NCBI GenBank assembly: GCA_009823395.1
Contig: CM020505.1
Location: forward strand, 1,926,629-1,990,628
DNA: 64,000 nt
Direction: 5' to 3'
Source of the DNA: Thamnaconus septentrionalis
Lineage: Eukaryota > Chordata > Actinopteri > Tetraodontiformes > Monacanthidae
Of this stretch, positions 49,542 to 62,711 are shown piece after piece (the first letter of the stretch is position 1; the number at the start of each line of letters is the position of its first letter). The translations under genes were made by a program, and so were the position numbers. The notes beneath the pieces are model-generated. The model made no database searches. It saw only the letters and a program-made list of their open reading frames with translations, and was not told where the DNA came from.

Positions 49542-51284
49542 AACGCCACAACACCACTCTCTCTTGTCGTTTATCCCCCTTTGGATGTGTTTTTTTGTGT
49601 CGTTGCGCCGCTGGTTAAACACTTACATCAACAAAGTGTCTCTCGCCGCCTGCTTATTATTCCTTCCTCACTCCCATCCACCGGCGCTCCGTTGCCCTCT
49701 CTCTTTTGTACCAGGGCCACCTCCATCTGTCACCGCAGGTGTGTTTTTGTGTGTGTCTTTGTCTTTGATGGAGCCGGTGTGAATGTTTGCCCCTTTTTCT
49801 GTTCTTTGTTTTTGTTGTTGTGTCTCACAGATGTTGGATGATAAAAGAGTAACTCGTCCCCCGGCGGCTCTTTCGAACAAATCGCCCATATTTGATAATC
49901 ACGCGAAACATCACACTGCGTATTTAGTTTGTTTGCTTTCTGTCATCGCGAGCTGAACCGCTCCTGTTTGAAACCCCGGCAGTGGGATTCTGCTGTTGAA
50001 ATGTCTGCATTCGTTTGCTTTCACTGTGCTGTTGTTGTTGTTGTTGCTGTTTTTTTCAGCAACAATTATTTCAATATTTATCCTACATTTTATTTATTTT
50101 TTTTACATTATGTCTGGCTCTCCATTATTGAGAGGATCGCTGCTAAGAAATTAACATGCAGGCCAGGTCGCATCAAAAAAAACAATAAAAGGTATTGAGA
50201 ATATAATCATAAATAATTGTAACAATTCAGCTCAGCTTGGCAGATTTGACAGACAGAATGTTGAATAAGCTTTGTTTTGTAAAACTTTTGGGGCCCATAA
50301 CTGTCAGAGAAGATGCTGCAGCTGCATGATTTTATGCCTGCTTATATTTTTGCAGTAATATCTCATTTTTCTGCAGCTGGTTTTTGGGCAACATCTTGCT
50401 GGGAGTTTGCCTCACACACATGGTAGGCAGGCTTGGTTGGATGACTGGACCATAGCAGGAAACTCTCTCATCTTTATTAGAGTTACCGTCACGGTTACAC
50501 GGCCGCTGTATTTATGGATCTTTCACTCACTTCTAGCTCAGCCTTTTTTTTATTTTTTTTTTACCCCTGGGTGTAGAGTATATTGTCAGAAAGCTGTGGA
50601 CGTCTGATGAGTTCTTCTTTGTCTTTGTATTGCCTACGATTGCAATGGACAATTACACTGTCTACTGATTTGAGATGGACCTGCAATATTCAGATTTAAA
50701 ATATGTCTCAGCTATGGCCTACATGTTACATAACAATTATACTAATATATAATATGGTAATTGTTGGATGTGTCTCCATTATGGGAAAATAAAGGCTAAT
50801 CTTATCTTATATCAAAGGGATGTATTTTTAAGAAGCAGGGTCAAGGCTTTATTTTTCTTTCTTGTGAGAAGTGGCGAGCTCACTCTTGTGGTAGCAATCA
50901 TTAAGCCTGCTGCTAATGCATTGCACCGTATTGACACCCAAGTGATATAAGCTGTAAGCTGCTTGAAGAATACTAATGTCTCTACTTCGGCAACTAATGA
51001 AGATTATAATAACGATAATGAAGAAGAGAAAAACACCCAGCACGGGTGGTATTGGAGATTGATCAGGTCTGCATGTATCTTTTTTCATTAACTGGAGATG
51101 TATGGAGACTGAAATGTACAATATTGTGGTTATTAAAATGTTCTTATCCTCCAGCGAGAGTGGCTATTTATTTCTGGAGTATGTTTATGTATATAAGGCT
51201 GCAGTTGCTATGATGGGGATCAGCATAAATTATTCCCTATTATGAATTCCTTTAATCAAAAACTGAATCCACTCCATGTCTGAC

Positions 51285-51316
51285 ATCTCTCTCTCTCTGT
51301 CACACTCTCTCTCTTC

Positions 51317-51377
<61 letters not shown>

Positions 51378-51390
51378 GCATATATATGCT
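51285..51390. repeat. compound (CT)n(CA)n(TA)n microsatellite
   Basis: CT-rich repeats give way to a pure CA tract and then to short TA/TATATG units. Confidence 0.93.
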
Positions 51391-53866
51391 ATAGTTGCTA
51401 CAGTAATGGGTTAGTAGAATGATGTAATGGCAATTCTCACAATTCTCTCAACACTACCAACAGTGGTGGGCATTCCACAACTTTAAACAAGAAGACTGTT
51501 TAAATAAAAATTGTCATTGAAACATCACATTTAATGCTGAATTTATGGATCATCTTTAGTTATCTGTGACATGATTTTTGCTGTTATTCAAATTGTTTGA
51601 GAAGAACATGTTATGCAACCAGTGCTAACATACAAACAGTTGGATCAAAAGGTAAATACTGTTGAGGTTAACTTTTTGTTATCATTAATACGACTAGTTA
51701 CTAGTTAATAAATTGTAAACTAGATAGATTTACACCCTCGGAAAGCTATTTTATTCCTGTAAATATGATAATAAAATTATTCTCCATAGCCTGTTCTCCT
51801 CATGTCACATTATATCCACTTGGTTGTGCTGCTTCCAGTGTTGTATATCACAGTGGAGTTTTTATTCAATCATGCTTAAGTTAGCTTATGTTGTCAAGTT
51901 CTATGAAATCTGCCTGAGGCCTTCAGAATGCAGGCTTCTGTGTACCATAAGTGAACGACACAGTTGCGATAACCAATCATATCTTGAGTCCGTGACTCCA
52001 AGGCCAGCTTGAAGTTCTGACCTGGACGTGTATGTGTCATGTGATTGCATAACACTGGCAGCCTGAAAGACGGAACTAAACAGAGATCCATTAGCTACCA
52101 ATGCAAATCCACGATGGCTCAAGGAGAAAGTAGAGATTTTTTTTTTTTTACAATTAAGTGCCACATTTGCATAGCAGCTGCACCAGCATGTTCAATTGTT
52201 TTGCTGTTGCATATTCTCAAAAACAAATGTACAATAATGTGTTTACTTTTATTTTCAATGAATAGTTTGTGTCTTCATTGTCTCATTGGCGTCTTATATG
52301 ACACGGTGGCAATTCGCAGTTTATCGGACAAACTTGTTTAAGCTCATATAGCGTACTTTTGGAGGACTTGCCCTGGAAGTGAAATGTAGCTCCACTAGCC
52401 TATATTGAGGTGATTTAATGAGTAAGTGTGAATCTGTCAGGATTCTCGAGCCGTGGTGTTTTGATGGTTCATGGTGATATGAGGTGTATTTATTTAGTTT
52501 GGACTGATTGTGACGTCAGTGAAGGCCGAGGCGTGAAATGCACGGACCGCACTGCATAACTGACGATCTGGACAGGAACAGCATGTCAACCACAGAGAAG
52601 TTCACTGGCTGCTGGCACACCTTGGTTCACCCACCGTGATGAGATAAATAGCAACAATGACACACTTGAATAGCTGCTAGCTTAAAAAATGTATTTTTTT
52701 TTTCAGTTCTTCTTGAGGCTCCAAGTTTCACTTAAATAGGCAGGACCAGGACTCTCACAAGTTTTCATTCACTGTGAGTCATCGCCACCTTCTACCTTCG
52801 CCGCCAACTTGGATTTCCAAGTCTATTTACGACCACTGCTCGCACAAAGGCACTTAATGGTGTGACTGTGATAAAGGTGCAAAACACGAACATTATAGCT
52901 GATTATATTCATTTCTAATGTCAGAATGTGATTGACAGTCCAAGAGGAAAGTTTTGTCTGTTTCTGGAGCTCGCGGCGGATTCCCTGAGGGCTGCGGAAC
53001 TGCGACGAGTGACAACTGTAAAAACAGCGAGTGCAGTTGTGCTTTGTTGGCGGCAGCAGCAGTGAGCACATCTGGCTTTGATCACAGCGCTGATGGTGGT
53101 GCGGAGAGTGACAGGGCAAACAGAGCGATGGAGACAGCTTCTCAGGGGAATCATTATCGCGTTTAGTAAGTCTAATGAGAGAAAAGGTTCAGCACCTCAG
53201 CTAACTGCTGTCCTTGTTTAAAAAGCAGGATCTCAGAACAAAGGCACCAGAGCCTTTGCAAGATTTAAGTAAGAATAGGCACATTTTGCACTGCCATTGT
53301 AATTAAAATGGTAAATAAGTCTCACGAGCCTCAACACATTGCATTGCTCTTAGTGCTTTTCAAAATGAGACATATCACTGTTACTTACATACTTTTTACT
53401 TGTGTACTCACAGGCCAGTTTATTAAGAGAAATATTCATCGACGCTTCAATAAACAGCTAATAAACCATCCACATAGCAGACACTCAATGCATTTATGCG
53501 TGTCAATGTGGTAGAGATGACTTGTCGAAGTTCAACGCGAGCATCAGAATGGGAATGAAAAGGGATTTGAAAAGGGATAAGAGACTTTAACTCTCTCAAC
53601 GCAACCTCAAAAAAAAAAAAATCTCAATATTTTTTTATGTCCCCAAAACTATTGATGTACTAACTTGTAAAAGTTACTTTCGAAGAAATTCAGTATACGA
53701 AACAAAGTCAAAATCTCATCATATATACACTTTGGTAAAGTATTTGACATAGTCATATATTCAATATAAGAGTTCTCAAACAAGTAGAATATTCTTTGAA
53801 CTATGTTTTGTAGAATTAATACTTATTTTGGAAAGAATGGATTTAAATAAGAACAGCTGAAAACAA

Positions 53867-53954
53867 TAGGTCAATGAAGATGGGGTGACCTACTTTAAAA
53901 AAAAAAAGTGCTCTAACACCTGAAAAAATAGGTCAATCACAACAGGGTGACCTA
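53867..53954. repeat. two copies of an inverted TAGGTCA/TGACCTA unit
   Basis: Each 26-bp unit starts taggtcaa and ends ggtgaccta (53867-53892 and 53929-53954), so the outer 7 bp are exact inverse complements. The units lie 62 bp apart in the same orientation, each followed by cttt(a/c)aaaa. AGGTCA is also the nuclear-receptor half-site, but a terminal-repeat relic of a transposon is equally possible. Confidence 0.7.
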
Positions 53955-54248
53955 CTTTCAAAAATGGGTAACAACCAGCAATAGCTGTGAACACCAGAAG
54001 CCAGCCAATCAATGGCCCTACTCAGGCAATCCAGGATGTGGTATGAAGTTAACACCACAACATGGATCTTCCTAACCCAAACCACAAGTCAAAATTGACT
54101 GAATGAACGTCCTGTGATAGTTTGAGACAGAGTGGTAGAATGAAAAATCTCTAAATGTCAGAAAATTGAAAAATCTACATCCAGTACGTTGTAATGTTGG
54201 AGGAAAAGAACATTTCCTATACACTGACAGAGTAAATTTCAAGAAGAA

Positions 54249-54545
54249 GATGGTAGATGGACTTGCACTTTATGGTAAATGCACTGCACTGGAATAGCAC
54301 TGTATAGCACTCATCAGTGCCCTGAGTGCTTCACAAAGGTCTCCCTCATTCATCCATTTGTAGAATCACAGTGGGAAACCAATGGGCGGCTGCTGCTGCC
54401 ATGCAAGTCTGTACCAGGCCCACTGGGAGCAATTAAAGATCAAGGGTCGGAGGATACTTTTACATGTGGAGAGTTGGATTCAGGATTGAAACCAACAACC
54501 CTTCAATCGCTGGCCGACCTGCTTTACCAAGTGAGCCACACATCT
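54249..54545. repeat. diverged teleost interspersed repeat (SINE-like)
   Basis: The order of cues matches a common fish repeat known from memory. First comes a 'tttatggtaaatgcactgca...tatagcactcatcagtgccctgagtgcttcacaa' start. The 'attcatccattt' block, 'gctgctgccatgcaagtc...ctgggagcaattaa' and 'attgaaaccaacaaccctt...cgctggccgacctgctttaccaagtgagccaca' follow. The copy is old. The open frame running through it is an artefact. Confidence 0.6.
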
Positions 54546-56522
54546 TTAATAGGTGGAGTTGGGACTTGGAGAAGGGACACATTTCAGAGGGCCTGATTTA
54601 CTGAGATTCCAAATAAGTAAATAACAAAATTGCTTATAGATGGCATGAGTTGTTGGTTTTCATGTTGCCGGAGATGTACAAAGTTCTACTAAGATTGGAT
54701 ATATATGCAATTGGCAATCGAATCAGCACTGTGTCTGGACTGACGAGGGACATCAATGGCATGAGGGAACAAAAGTTTCTGCTATATGTATATATGAATG
54801 CACATTTCTTTGAAGTGCTCTTTGACAAAATAATTAATACTTAAATAAATACATAAATAAATAAGCGTTGCTATCCAACCATCAAAGGGCTCATGACAAA
54901 GCGACTTTGAATCAGATCGCTCGTGTCTGCAACTCGGTCACCATCGGTTATCGTGTGTGTAACCAGTGTGCTGTGCCTGCCCTTTAAAGATACCAAATGA
55001 AAACACAAAACTATCGGCCACCGTGAGTTTCAGCTTTGGCAAATGATAAATGATTTATTTACATCCTCTCTGCTAAATATTTTGCACATTCTGACAAAAA
55101 CGCCTGTGTCTACATATTTGTTAGGTCAAAAAATGCGACGGTCGCGACCCTCAGTGTGTTCCCTTAGTAGATCAGCTTTGTCATTAGTTAGTGTGTGTAA
55201 GGAAATTTATGTGCCTTTTAACATGTGCAAACCTTTGGTATATCAGGCCCATAACACTTGCAATTATACTTCAAGTGGCTCAATGTGACATCATTTCTCT
55301 TCTGGATGTAGTTTGAAACTGTGTGCAGAGCAAAACGAACCAGCTCCATGCACATCCTCTATAGGCTCTTTTGTCGCAAACGCTGAGCCTCCGCTGAGCA
55401 AATGAAGCTACAACATAATGGGATCATCGCTGTTTTCTGGACAATTTCTAGTGACACAACTGTGTGACGAGAGAATGTCTCTCTTGGTACTTCTATTGTC
55501 TTTTTCCGCTGCAAATTGCATAATTTCATTTCAGCTCATTTTGGCTGTTGTTGTTAACATCAGGCCGTGTCCGTTCGGTGCTATTTGTTGCGCACTCTCA
55601 GTGTTGGGAGGAGGAGGAGCTACTGCTCTGAAGGCAGGAAGGAAGAGGCGATTTAACTCCATTAACATGACTGTGCAGCCGGTCTGGGGAGAAAAGAAGC
55701 ACCAGGGGAACAGCACACACGTGGTCGCAATGTGTGATCACCTGCTAACAGAGCTGTCATAAGCTGAATGTCTCGTGCAGGCCGTTTTCGAAAACACTTT
55801 CATCCTACAGTGAGTTTGCATCCACCTACGAGACGAGAAAGCAGGTAAACACTTTCTTTGAATTCAGTCTTTGAAGGTCAAAGCATTTGTGGAGATCTGA
55901 AAAGAAACAAAGGGGCGAGGGATCGAAATTTTCACCCACTGAACTTCACCACTTCAGTCTATTCTCCAGTGGTGCATTCAGAACAAAGTTTACAAAAGCT
56001 CAAGGCGCAGCTCTATACACAGCTAGCATGTGGTCCTGTTCTGTACCACGCACTACATGTCTCTTGCAGGGCAGTGAAATGAACCACTGCACGCGCTTGC
56101 AAGTCGCTTGAGACGCGTTTGTCCAGACATTCCTGTTGCGCCGCGTCTTTGATACATCATGAATATGCTTGTTTTAAGCCAACACAGGATTGTGTAAAAA
56201 GATTAGAAATGGTTTTAGCTCAGCTCACAATAAACCCAGTAACTGCATAATGTTTGCCTCAAACCCAGTGAGTCTGATGATGTTCACGTGTGCACCAGAG
56301 CGGGCAAGATGGATTAATTTTTCTCAGTGATGCAGAAGTGCAATGTTTATTCACCTTCCAGACATGCTGTGGTGTCAGCACATCCACCGCCTTGTTGCAG
56401 AGGGAGAAGACTTGCGGGCAAAACGCTGCTCTGTTTCTTTGATCATCCTCCCAAAAAGGGGTTATTATACTCCTCAAAATGGCAATTTGCTGCTCTATTG
56501 ATACGTTCTGGAGGATCCTCAC

Positions 56523-56627
56523 CTGTTGCAATCTTGATGCCGGCAGAAGATATTTATGTGGAGGCAGCCGGCGATCAATAGGGTACAAGTCTCCTTCTCT
56601 ACCGGGTGAGTTTCTGCTCCCTGCCTG
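56523..56627 (-). CDS. possible minus-strand exon, gene unknown
   Basis: On the minus strand a tgctgattctcag acceptor is followed by 105 nt (35 codons) and a near-consensus donor caacag|gtgagg. One frame is fully open and reads QAGSRNSPGREGDLYPIDRR, then LPPHKYLLPASRLQQ. This frame is phase 0 at both ends, so it could join the phase-0 end of the candidate exon at 57805-57967. I recognise no family. A 21-bp palindrome (gcctgctgagaatcagcaggc) sits on the acceptor. This may be a chance frame or a conserved non-coding element. Confidence 0.15.
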
Positions 56628-57804
56628 CTGAGAATCAGCAGGCATTACACAAACCAGACAGTCTGCTCCTAAAGGTCCCTCTCGCCGCATACAAATCCCG
56701 AATCGCTCCTTCCCCGCTCCACCACTCTGCCACATGCACATTCCTCCCCCAGGACAGACAACCAGACAAGTAGATAAGATTTTAGTAAGTCCTTGGCAAG
56801 AAAAGAGATTAATATGGAGAGCGGCACATTGTCTCTGTGTCCATGTGGTGACGTGCCCAGGAATGTGTTTCTGCGTTTTGGGGCTGTATTTTAATGCACT
56901 CTCTCACATGCGAGCGTAGAATGTTCCATTTCTCGTAGCCGTGTTCAGCAAATTGCTTAGAAGGAACCGCTGTCCTATTTCCCTAATGGAAGAATTAAGA
57001 TTGAAATAAAGTTTAGGGCCAAAGCGACACGGGCAAGAAAATTTAACAGGTTTTTCTCATCTGATGTTCAAATCTTCCTGCGTTTTGAAATCTCTTTGAA
57101 TTGGGGAACTCGGCTCTGCAATGTTAATCAGCTGGTGAATTAATGAATTTGTGGCTTCATTAATATGTATGCCTGTGTCACATGCGCCTGCAGTTTGATG
57201 TCAGAGCGATTAGAAACAAGCTGGACGGTCGTTTCGCGACAACTGCCAGGGCCCGGCATAATTGTTGCAGCAAAAAAACAAAAAACAAAAAACATGATTA
57301 TTAGCAGGGGATGGCAAGCAACATGAGAATACCAGCAAGCTGAGCGAGTAAACCACATACACACATACACACACACGCACAAATTCAGGAGCAAAATGCA
57401 TGTTTGTCCTGGATGGAGGCCAAAGCATCAGAATATGCCCTGACCGGTGCCACACATGGCTACACTGATAATAGGGACAGCAAGGTTGTGGGGTAAATGA
57501 GCGGTTGAAACTGGTTGACAGTAAGGAGGGAGGGTAGATCCTGACATTCCAGTGGGCGGGAAGCCCGCTGAGCAGCCCGTCGCTCCATCCATCATTTGAG
57601 AGAAATCAACGCTTGCCAATGCTAAAAAATAGCCCTTATGTGTGTGTGGTGAAAGACCAGTGACATATAGACCTGATTGCTCTTTCAATATGAATCGTGC
57701 TATTCGGTATTTGTGTGTTATTAGCGAGCGATGCAATGAATACATTTGTGTGGCAGGTCTGTGTTTTTCATGCGAGGCAGACCAGAGTCACCTTTGATTG
57801 TTAC

Positions 57805-57967
57805 CTTTGGCAGATTCTCCTGCTGGGTGATTTGAGGTGTAGGGGCAGCGAGAGTCCGAATCACTCTCCCACTCGTTTGAGCTCGCAGCTTCAAGCCGTC
57901 CATCTTGTGGATGGAAGCACCACCGGCCTCATCCAGCACACCACTGCCTGACACTTTATCAACCCCA
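57805..57967 (-). CDS. possible minus-strand exon, gene unknown
   Basis: On the minus strand, after a gcatctcag acceptor-like site, an open frame reads GVDKVSGSGVLDEAGGASIH, then KMDGLKLRAQTSGRVIRTLA, and ends QENLPK at a ccaaag|gtaaca donor. Codon choice looks coding. The polypyrimidine tract is weak and the family is unknown. A further open minus-strand segment at about 57432-57621 (containing SQMMDGATGCSAGFPPTG) lies next in order but does not match this exon's phase. Confidence 0.15.
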
Positions 57968-60589
57968 CTGAGATGCAGAGTTGATTTCTTTTCGTCCAAG
58001 GGACCAACATTTTGATCTTTCGGTTTTTTTCCGTTTTGTTTTTTTTTTTGTTTAAAAAGAGACAAACATCGGTTTAGATCGAATATAATGTATATTTTTG
58101 TACAATGTTAAATAGCAGAGGGCTATCTATGTCTGTTGTGCATATACATTAGTATATAGTGCCTACTTTGCTCTGACTTTTCCTCAGCGTTCTGGAAAAT
58201 GTGTTTGGCAAGAACAAAAAAAAACATTAAAATGCATAGAGGTTAGGTGGAAGTTGATCCAGCTGACAGCAATGTTCCAGGGCCCATACATATATTAAAG
58301 ATAATTCTTCTCCTCAGTAAAACTTGAACCAGTAAACTCATAACCCTGTATAAAATCCCACTGACATATTTTTTAATGTCTGAACTTAATTCATACTAGT
58401 TTAAACAAATTGGGACATGTTTAAGCATGTTAACCATTAGCTCGAGGGCTTTGGTGGCTCATGTTCATCATCGTCAATGTCGTTATCTTGTGTTATATTA
58501 TTATTAGTCACCATCTCTTTCTATAAAGAAAAGAAAAACTTTGCAGCAAAGCTTAGCATAGCCACATTAGCCTGGGTGACTCTGTGATCACTGAACTGAA
58601 GTATTGTGGGATAAAAGATTGTCACTGATGGCTCTTGAAGTGTACCTTTCCTCTCGTAATTTCACTAGACCACTATGTCAGAGTTGAAGTTGGGAACGTC
58701 TCCTTTCCCAGGTGAGTTTGTTGAAAAGAAAGGCTTTGTTCTCTCGGTAGAGGCTTGGTTACCCTCAATTCCAGACAGATGGAGGATTTTTCTGGCGAAA
58801 AAATGTATTTACTTTTACAGTAAACCACTTGAGCAGGAAGCATTATCTTTATCATCATGTGGTGTCTGCCCCAGTGTCAGGAAGAGGAACTACGTTACGG
58901 AGAGCAGGCATTAGGACAAGTTTTGCATCCATTAACTGCACCTACCAGTAAACAAGAAGAACAACACTCACAGACTGTGCGTGGAACGTCACATTCACAC
59001 AATAACAGCCTGTGCTCCTCTGAAGATGCTTGAGACAGCCATAACTTCAATAATAAATAAGTTCCTACCAGCTGCGGCCGACATGCCAGGGGTGCTGCTC
59101 CAGGCGCTCTCCTTGCATCCATTGCAAGCTGATGTTTACTGCTGTTGTCCAGTGCTGGCTTACTTCCTTTTCTGAGTTCATAGCCAACTGCATCATCCAA
59201 AGTTTAGCCAGATGTAAATGCAGGGATCAGATATGGGTAACTTTTAAAGAAAGGGTAAGCAGTCGGTCCAAAATATTAGATATAGGCAACAAAATAGGAT
59301 GTCAAGAGATTGGTTGCATTTAAAACTCTGGTAAAGGCTATTAGTTATCAGCTGTTATTTTGTTATTGGCTTCTATAACAAAATAAATGCAGCAAATTCA
59401 AAAGTGCACGCAGTAATGAGTACTTATGTGTACACGGCCATTGTTTATAGTCTTTTTTAAAATTCTTATTATTCATTCCTCCAATCATTTTATTCTAAAA
59501 TTCCTGCTGCTCTTAATTGGGTCAGCTCGGGAAATGTTTTCTCTTCCTCTTTTTTTTTTTTTTTTTCCAGGAAGCCATCGACTCACACTAGACTTTAAGC
59601 CCTCCTTGCTTTGTTCCTTGTTGGAACATGCTAATATATTCCCTCTGATTCTGGACGCACATTAGAGGGTGCATACCCAACTGCGCCTGATAATACCCAC
59701 TAGAAAATGTGTTTAAAACAAAAAATTATTGGTTATAACGTTTGTGACAACAACACCAGAACACACATAACAAACACAGGAAGTTTTCTGGTGTTCATAG
59801 ATGTACTGTATGAGTTTCAAAGTCAGCCTCCAGTACAGCATAGCCTTCCGGTGCATTTTAGATAATAAAATAGAAAAGCAGGAACTGGGTCCAAGGTCGG
59901 TAGGGGAAAACAACTGCATGGCCGTACACGAACGTACGTAACACTGAGCAGGTCAACTCGTATTAATGTCTGGGAGTTCTACATTGATAATGACAGCTGG
60001 CACATGTGAGTGACAAGTTTTTACCCAAATCCAGTACTACAAGAACAGCCCTGCCAATGAGGGAGTCGACTGAGACGAGTGGCAGAAACTGGATGATGTG
60101 TGATAAAGTTTATATAACCATCCCTCCGGACAGGATTTGACCCATCTGCTTCTTCTTCTTCAGGACCGCCAACTGACAATGCTGGTCATCCTGAGCAGCT
60201 GAGGATCTGGGAGATCTACTCAGATCTTTACGATGAAATGGTTACTATAGCGGGTGCATTTTTGGAAGATCAAATAGTTTAAGTGTCGATGGACACAATG
60301 CTCATGTCTGCGGTCTCCCAAATTTTGTGAGCATCCAGTCTGGCCAGCAGAAATTACTAATGACTGCTGTGTACACAAATTTGCCTTTTTGGAAAAAAGA
60401 AAAGAAAAAGTCTTGATGGCTCTAGCAATCTCAAAGCAAATGAAGATAAAAGGGTGAAATACCAATTGTTTGATTATGACGTTGACGTAATTCCACCTGT
60501 CTGCTTTCCTATTTATTCTTTTAAATAGTGCCTAGATTTAGTTGACTCCAGTCAGTCTGATTTTTCCCCATCACCAAATTTCTCCTTGG

Positions 60590-61640
60590 TTTTACTTGCA
60601 CCAAATTGCATTTCAAATTACGTTTTGAGGCTGCCATTCTGTCAGCTGGAAGTTAGAAGTACCCATTCAAATATATTCAGATCTGACAGCTAGAGGAGAG
60701 AAAATTAAGCTCTATGCAAAATAGAATCCACATTTGTCCTGCAATGAAGACGGCCTGACTCCCAGTTTATTCAGTCATAAATGGAGCTCCAATTAAAAGC
60801 AGGAGCTTTGTCTTGCACAAAAGGAGAAACTAGCCTCATTTACAGTACCAGCCCATTGTTATCTTGACAAGTCATGACGGATGAGGAACAAAGCATTACT
60901 GTATTACAGCCAGCCAGTGACTAGGGGGATGCTTGTGGGGCAGTAAAAATAATTTTTTGACATGGAACTGATGAATATGTTCCTGCACAGAAGCAATTTA
61001 CTGCCGACTGAAATAACATAATGCTCCTGGCTTACAGAGCCTTTCTCTGCTCAAATCCTCCTATGAGTAAGAAATAGGGCCTTTGGGGACTAACTCGTGC
61101 TCACATTGATGAAAGGGCACATTTGTAGGTTTAAGGTACTTTGGAGGACCATATTTATTTCCTTTCACGCGTCAAGTGAACAGGCGTAGCTAATATTAAA
61201 ATTGTGCAAGATGGAGCTGACGTGTGTGGTTCTAATGCACTACACTGGTAAACAAAGGGTATTCAGGGGCTCACCTTAATGATATCCCATGTGGGGAACA
61301 TTGCTGTGCTTTTCTTATGACGGCATGTATTCTCATTAGGCCACAGTGCAGTGCCGCTGTTCGGAGTACCCTTACTGCCTTCCAGGTGCTGTCAGGCCAG
61401 AGGAGACGAGCCAGACGAAGTAAGCAGAGTTGACTGGCCTCTCTCGCACCATTAACACGGCTTGTCGGCCAACAGTGCTGCACATATGGTCAGTGGGTTC
61501 CCAGGTGGCTTGGCAGACAGACAAGCTGCACTTAGAGCTTCCATTGTCACCCCTGTCAACGAGCTGAAGGTGCCCACACATTCTTGGAGACTGGCTTAGT
61601 CCATCTGCTTCACATCCCTGTAAAGGCAATAAAATAAATT
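60590..61640. promoter_or_regulatory. candidate conserved non-coding segment
   Basis: One kilobase without simple repeats or known mobile elements, containing many motif-like blocks (gagaaaattaagc, catttgtcctgcaatg, tccaattaaaagcagg, gaagcaatttactgcc, acattgatgaaagggcac). Overlapping minus-strand frames at 61271-61629 end near an attaag|gtgagc donor-like site, but give no recognisable protein. Long, calm sequence in an intergenic region often marks developmental enhancers. Confidence 0.25.
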
Positions 61641-62001
61641 AATAAAACAGCAGACAGACATATCACAGCTGGCTTTTGAGATTACAAATAATAAAATATA
61701 TATTTTTATGTGGCCCCTTTTATATGCCGTTATATTTGTGCATCTATTTTGAGCCAGCGATTATATTTTCTGAGCACACAATTATAAATTTTGAGCGCAT
61801 AAAACATATTTTGCTAGCACAAATCGATTCTGAGCGCCTTAATATGAGTTTGCATGTTATGTTTATCCAAATGTTCGCTCACAAACTCTTTCCATGGTGC
61901 TCAAGCAGCCCACTTCACTCGCTCGCTTCCCCCCTCCTCCTCTCGCTCAAAACTCCCTAATACTCGAATACTTTCCTCTCCGTCCGGGGCACTTTTAGAA
62001 A

Positions 62002-62257
62002 ATGTCAGGTGAACAACAGCCACAACCACCACGACCACATGTAAGTAGTTCGTGTGGCCTTTCTTTTAAACGGTGTGTCAGTAACATTTGTTAAGTTCTG
62101 ATTTTGTGCTACTCTATCTCCTCTTTCTCTCCAACAGCACTTGCTGAGACGGGAGTTGATGGAGGGACTTCTGACCAAATTACAATCTGCGATAAACCAG
62201 CAACCACTGAATTTGGACTATTTAGAGTTCTTCACTCGCCATCAACTCATTCTCTGA
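62002..62257 (+). CDS. two-exon mini-gene of the foldback element
   Basis: Exon 1 (62002-62040) encodes MSGEQQPQPPRPH and ends exactly at a gtaagt donor. A 97-bp intron with a strong tctcctctttctctccaacag acceptor follows. Exon 2 (62138-62257) continues in phase as HLLRRELMEGLLTKLQSAIN, then QQPLNLDYLEFFTRHQLIL and TGA, giving 52 residues. The intron has near-ideal splice signals, so this is probably the start of a transposon protein. I recognise no domain. The product may be truncated, because frames after the stop continue in another phase (SEQIGDVSEITVAL) as if a frameshift had occurred. The region just upstream, with clustered pyrimidine and CCGGGGC sequence, could be a promoter. Confidence 0.45.
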
Positions 62258-62711
62258 ACAAATAGGTGATGTGTCAGAAATTACAGTTGCATTGCATAAT
62301 CTCCATCTGTTCAGTGGGAAATTAATCTCAGCTGTACACCAATTGTGGAACATGAAATGGAAATTGGTCCAGGTCCTGGTCACCCCTAAATTGTGATTGT
62401 AGATTGTAGTAGAAAAACTGAAGAAAGTAATTAGAAGCAAGAGCGGCGACTGACAATAAAATAACGGTAAATGGTTGTTGGCCTCCAGTTTAGCTGGCTA
62501 TGTACCAAGCTAAGAAAATAATTTGATCTTAAACTAATGACAGGTGTAGGCTAGTCAAAGGATTCGTCATTTAAACACTGAGAAAAATAGCTAACGGCTA
62601 GTTTATAAACATACAATGAATGCACACCAACGTAAAAAGAAAAAAGAAAAAAAGAACTTAACAAATGTTACTGACACACCGTTTAAAAGAAAGGCCACAC
62701 GAACTACTTAC

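Larger units (their letters stand above)
47039..54240. other. intergenic DNA
   Basis: No gene is identified. Contents include poly-C at 49110-49121, an AAC repeat at 48965-48986, a very G-rich tract at 49461-49541, a CT/CA compound microsatellite at 51285-51390 and a duplicated inverted AGGTCA motif at 53867-53954. A GC-rich patch at 52960-53165 has a 60-codon plus-strand frame without similarity I recognise. Confidence 0.55.
54546..61725. other. intergenic DNA with possible minus-strand exons and CNE-like segments
   Basis: No gene is identified with confidence. The region contains two or three minus-strand segments near 56.5-58.0 kb that look coding (listed separately), and a long repeat-free stretch at 60590-61640 resembling conserved non-coding DNA. 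Confidence 0.5.

Noticed and set aside
53867..53954. CRISPR-like direct repeats
   Set aside because: Only two units in vertebrate DNA, with no array or cas genes.
54279..54596. 105-codon plus-strand frame
   Set aside because: It lies in an old interspersed repeat.
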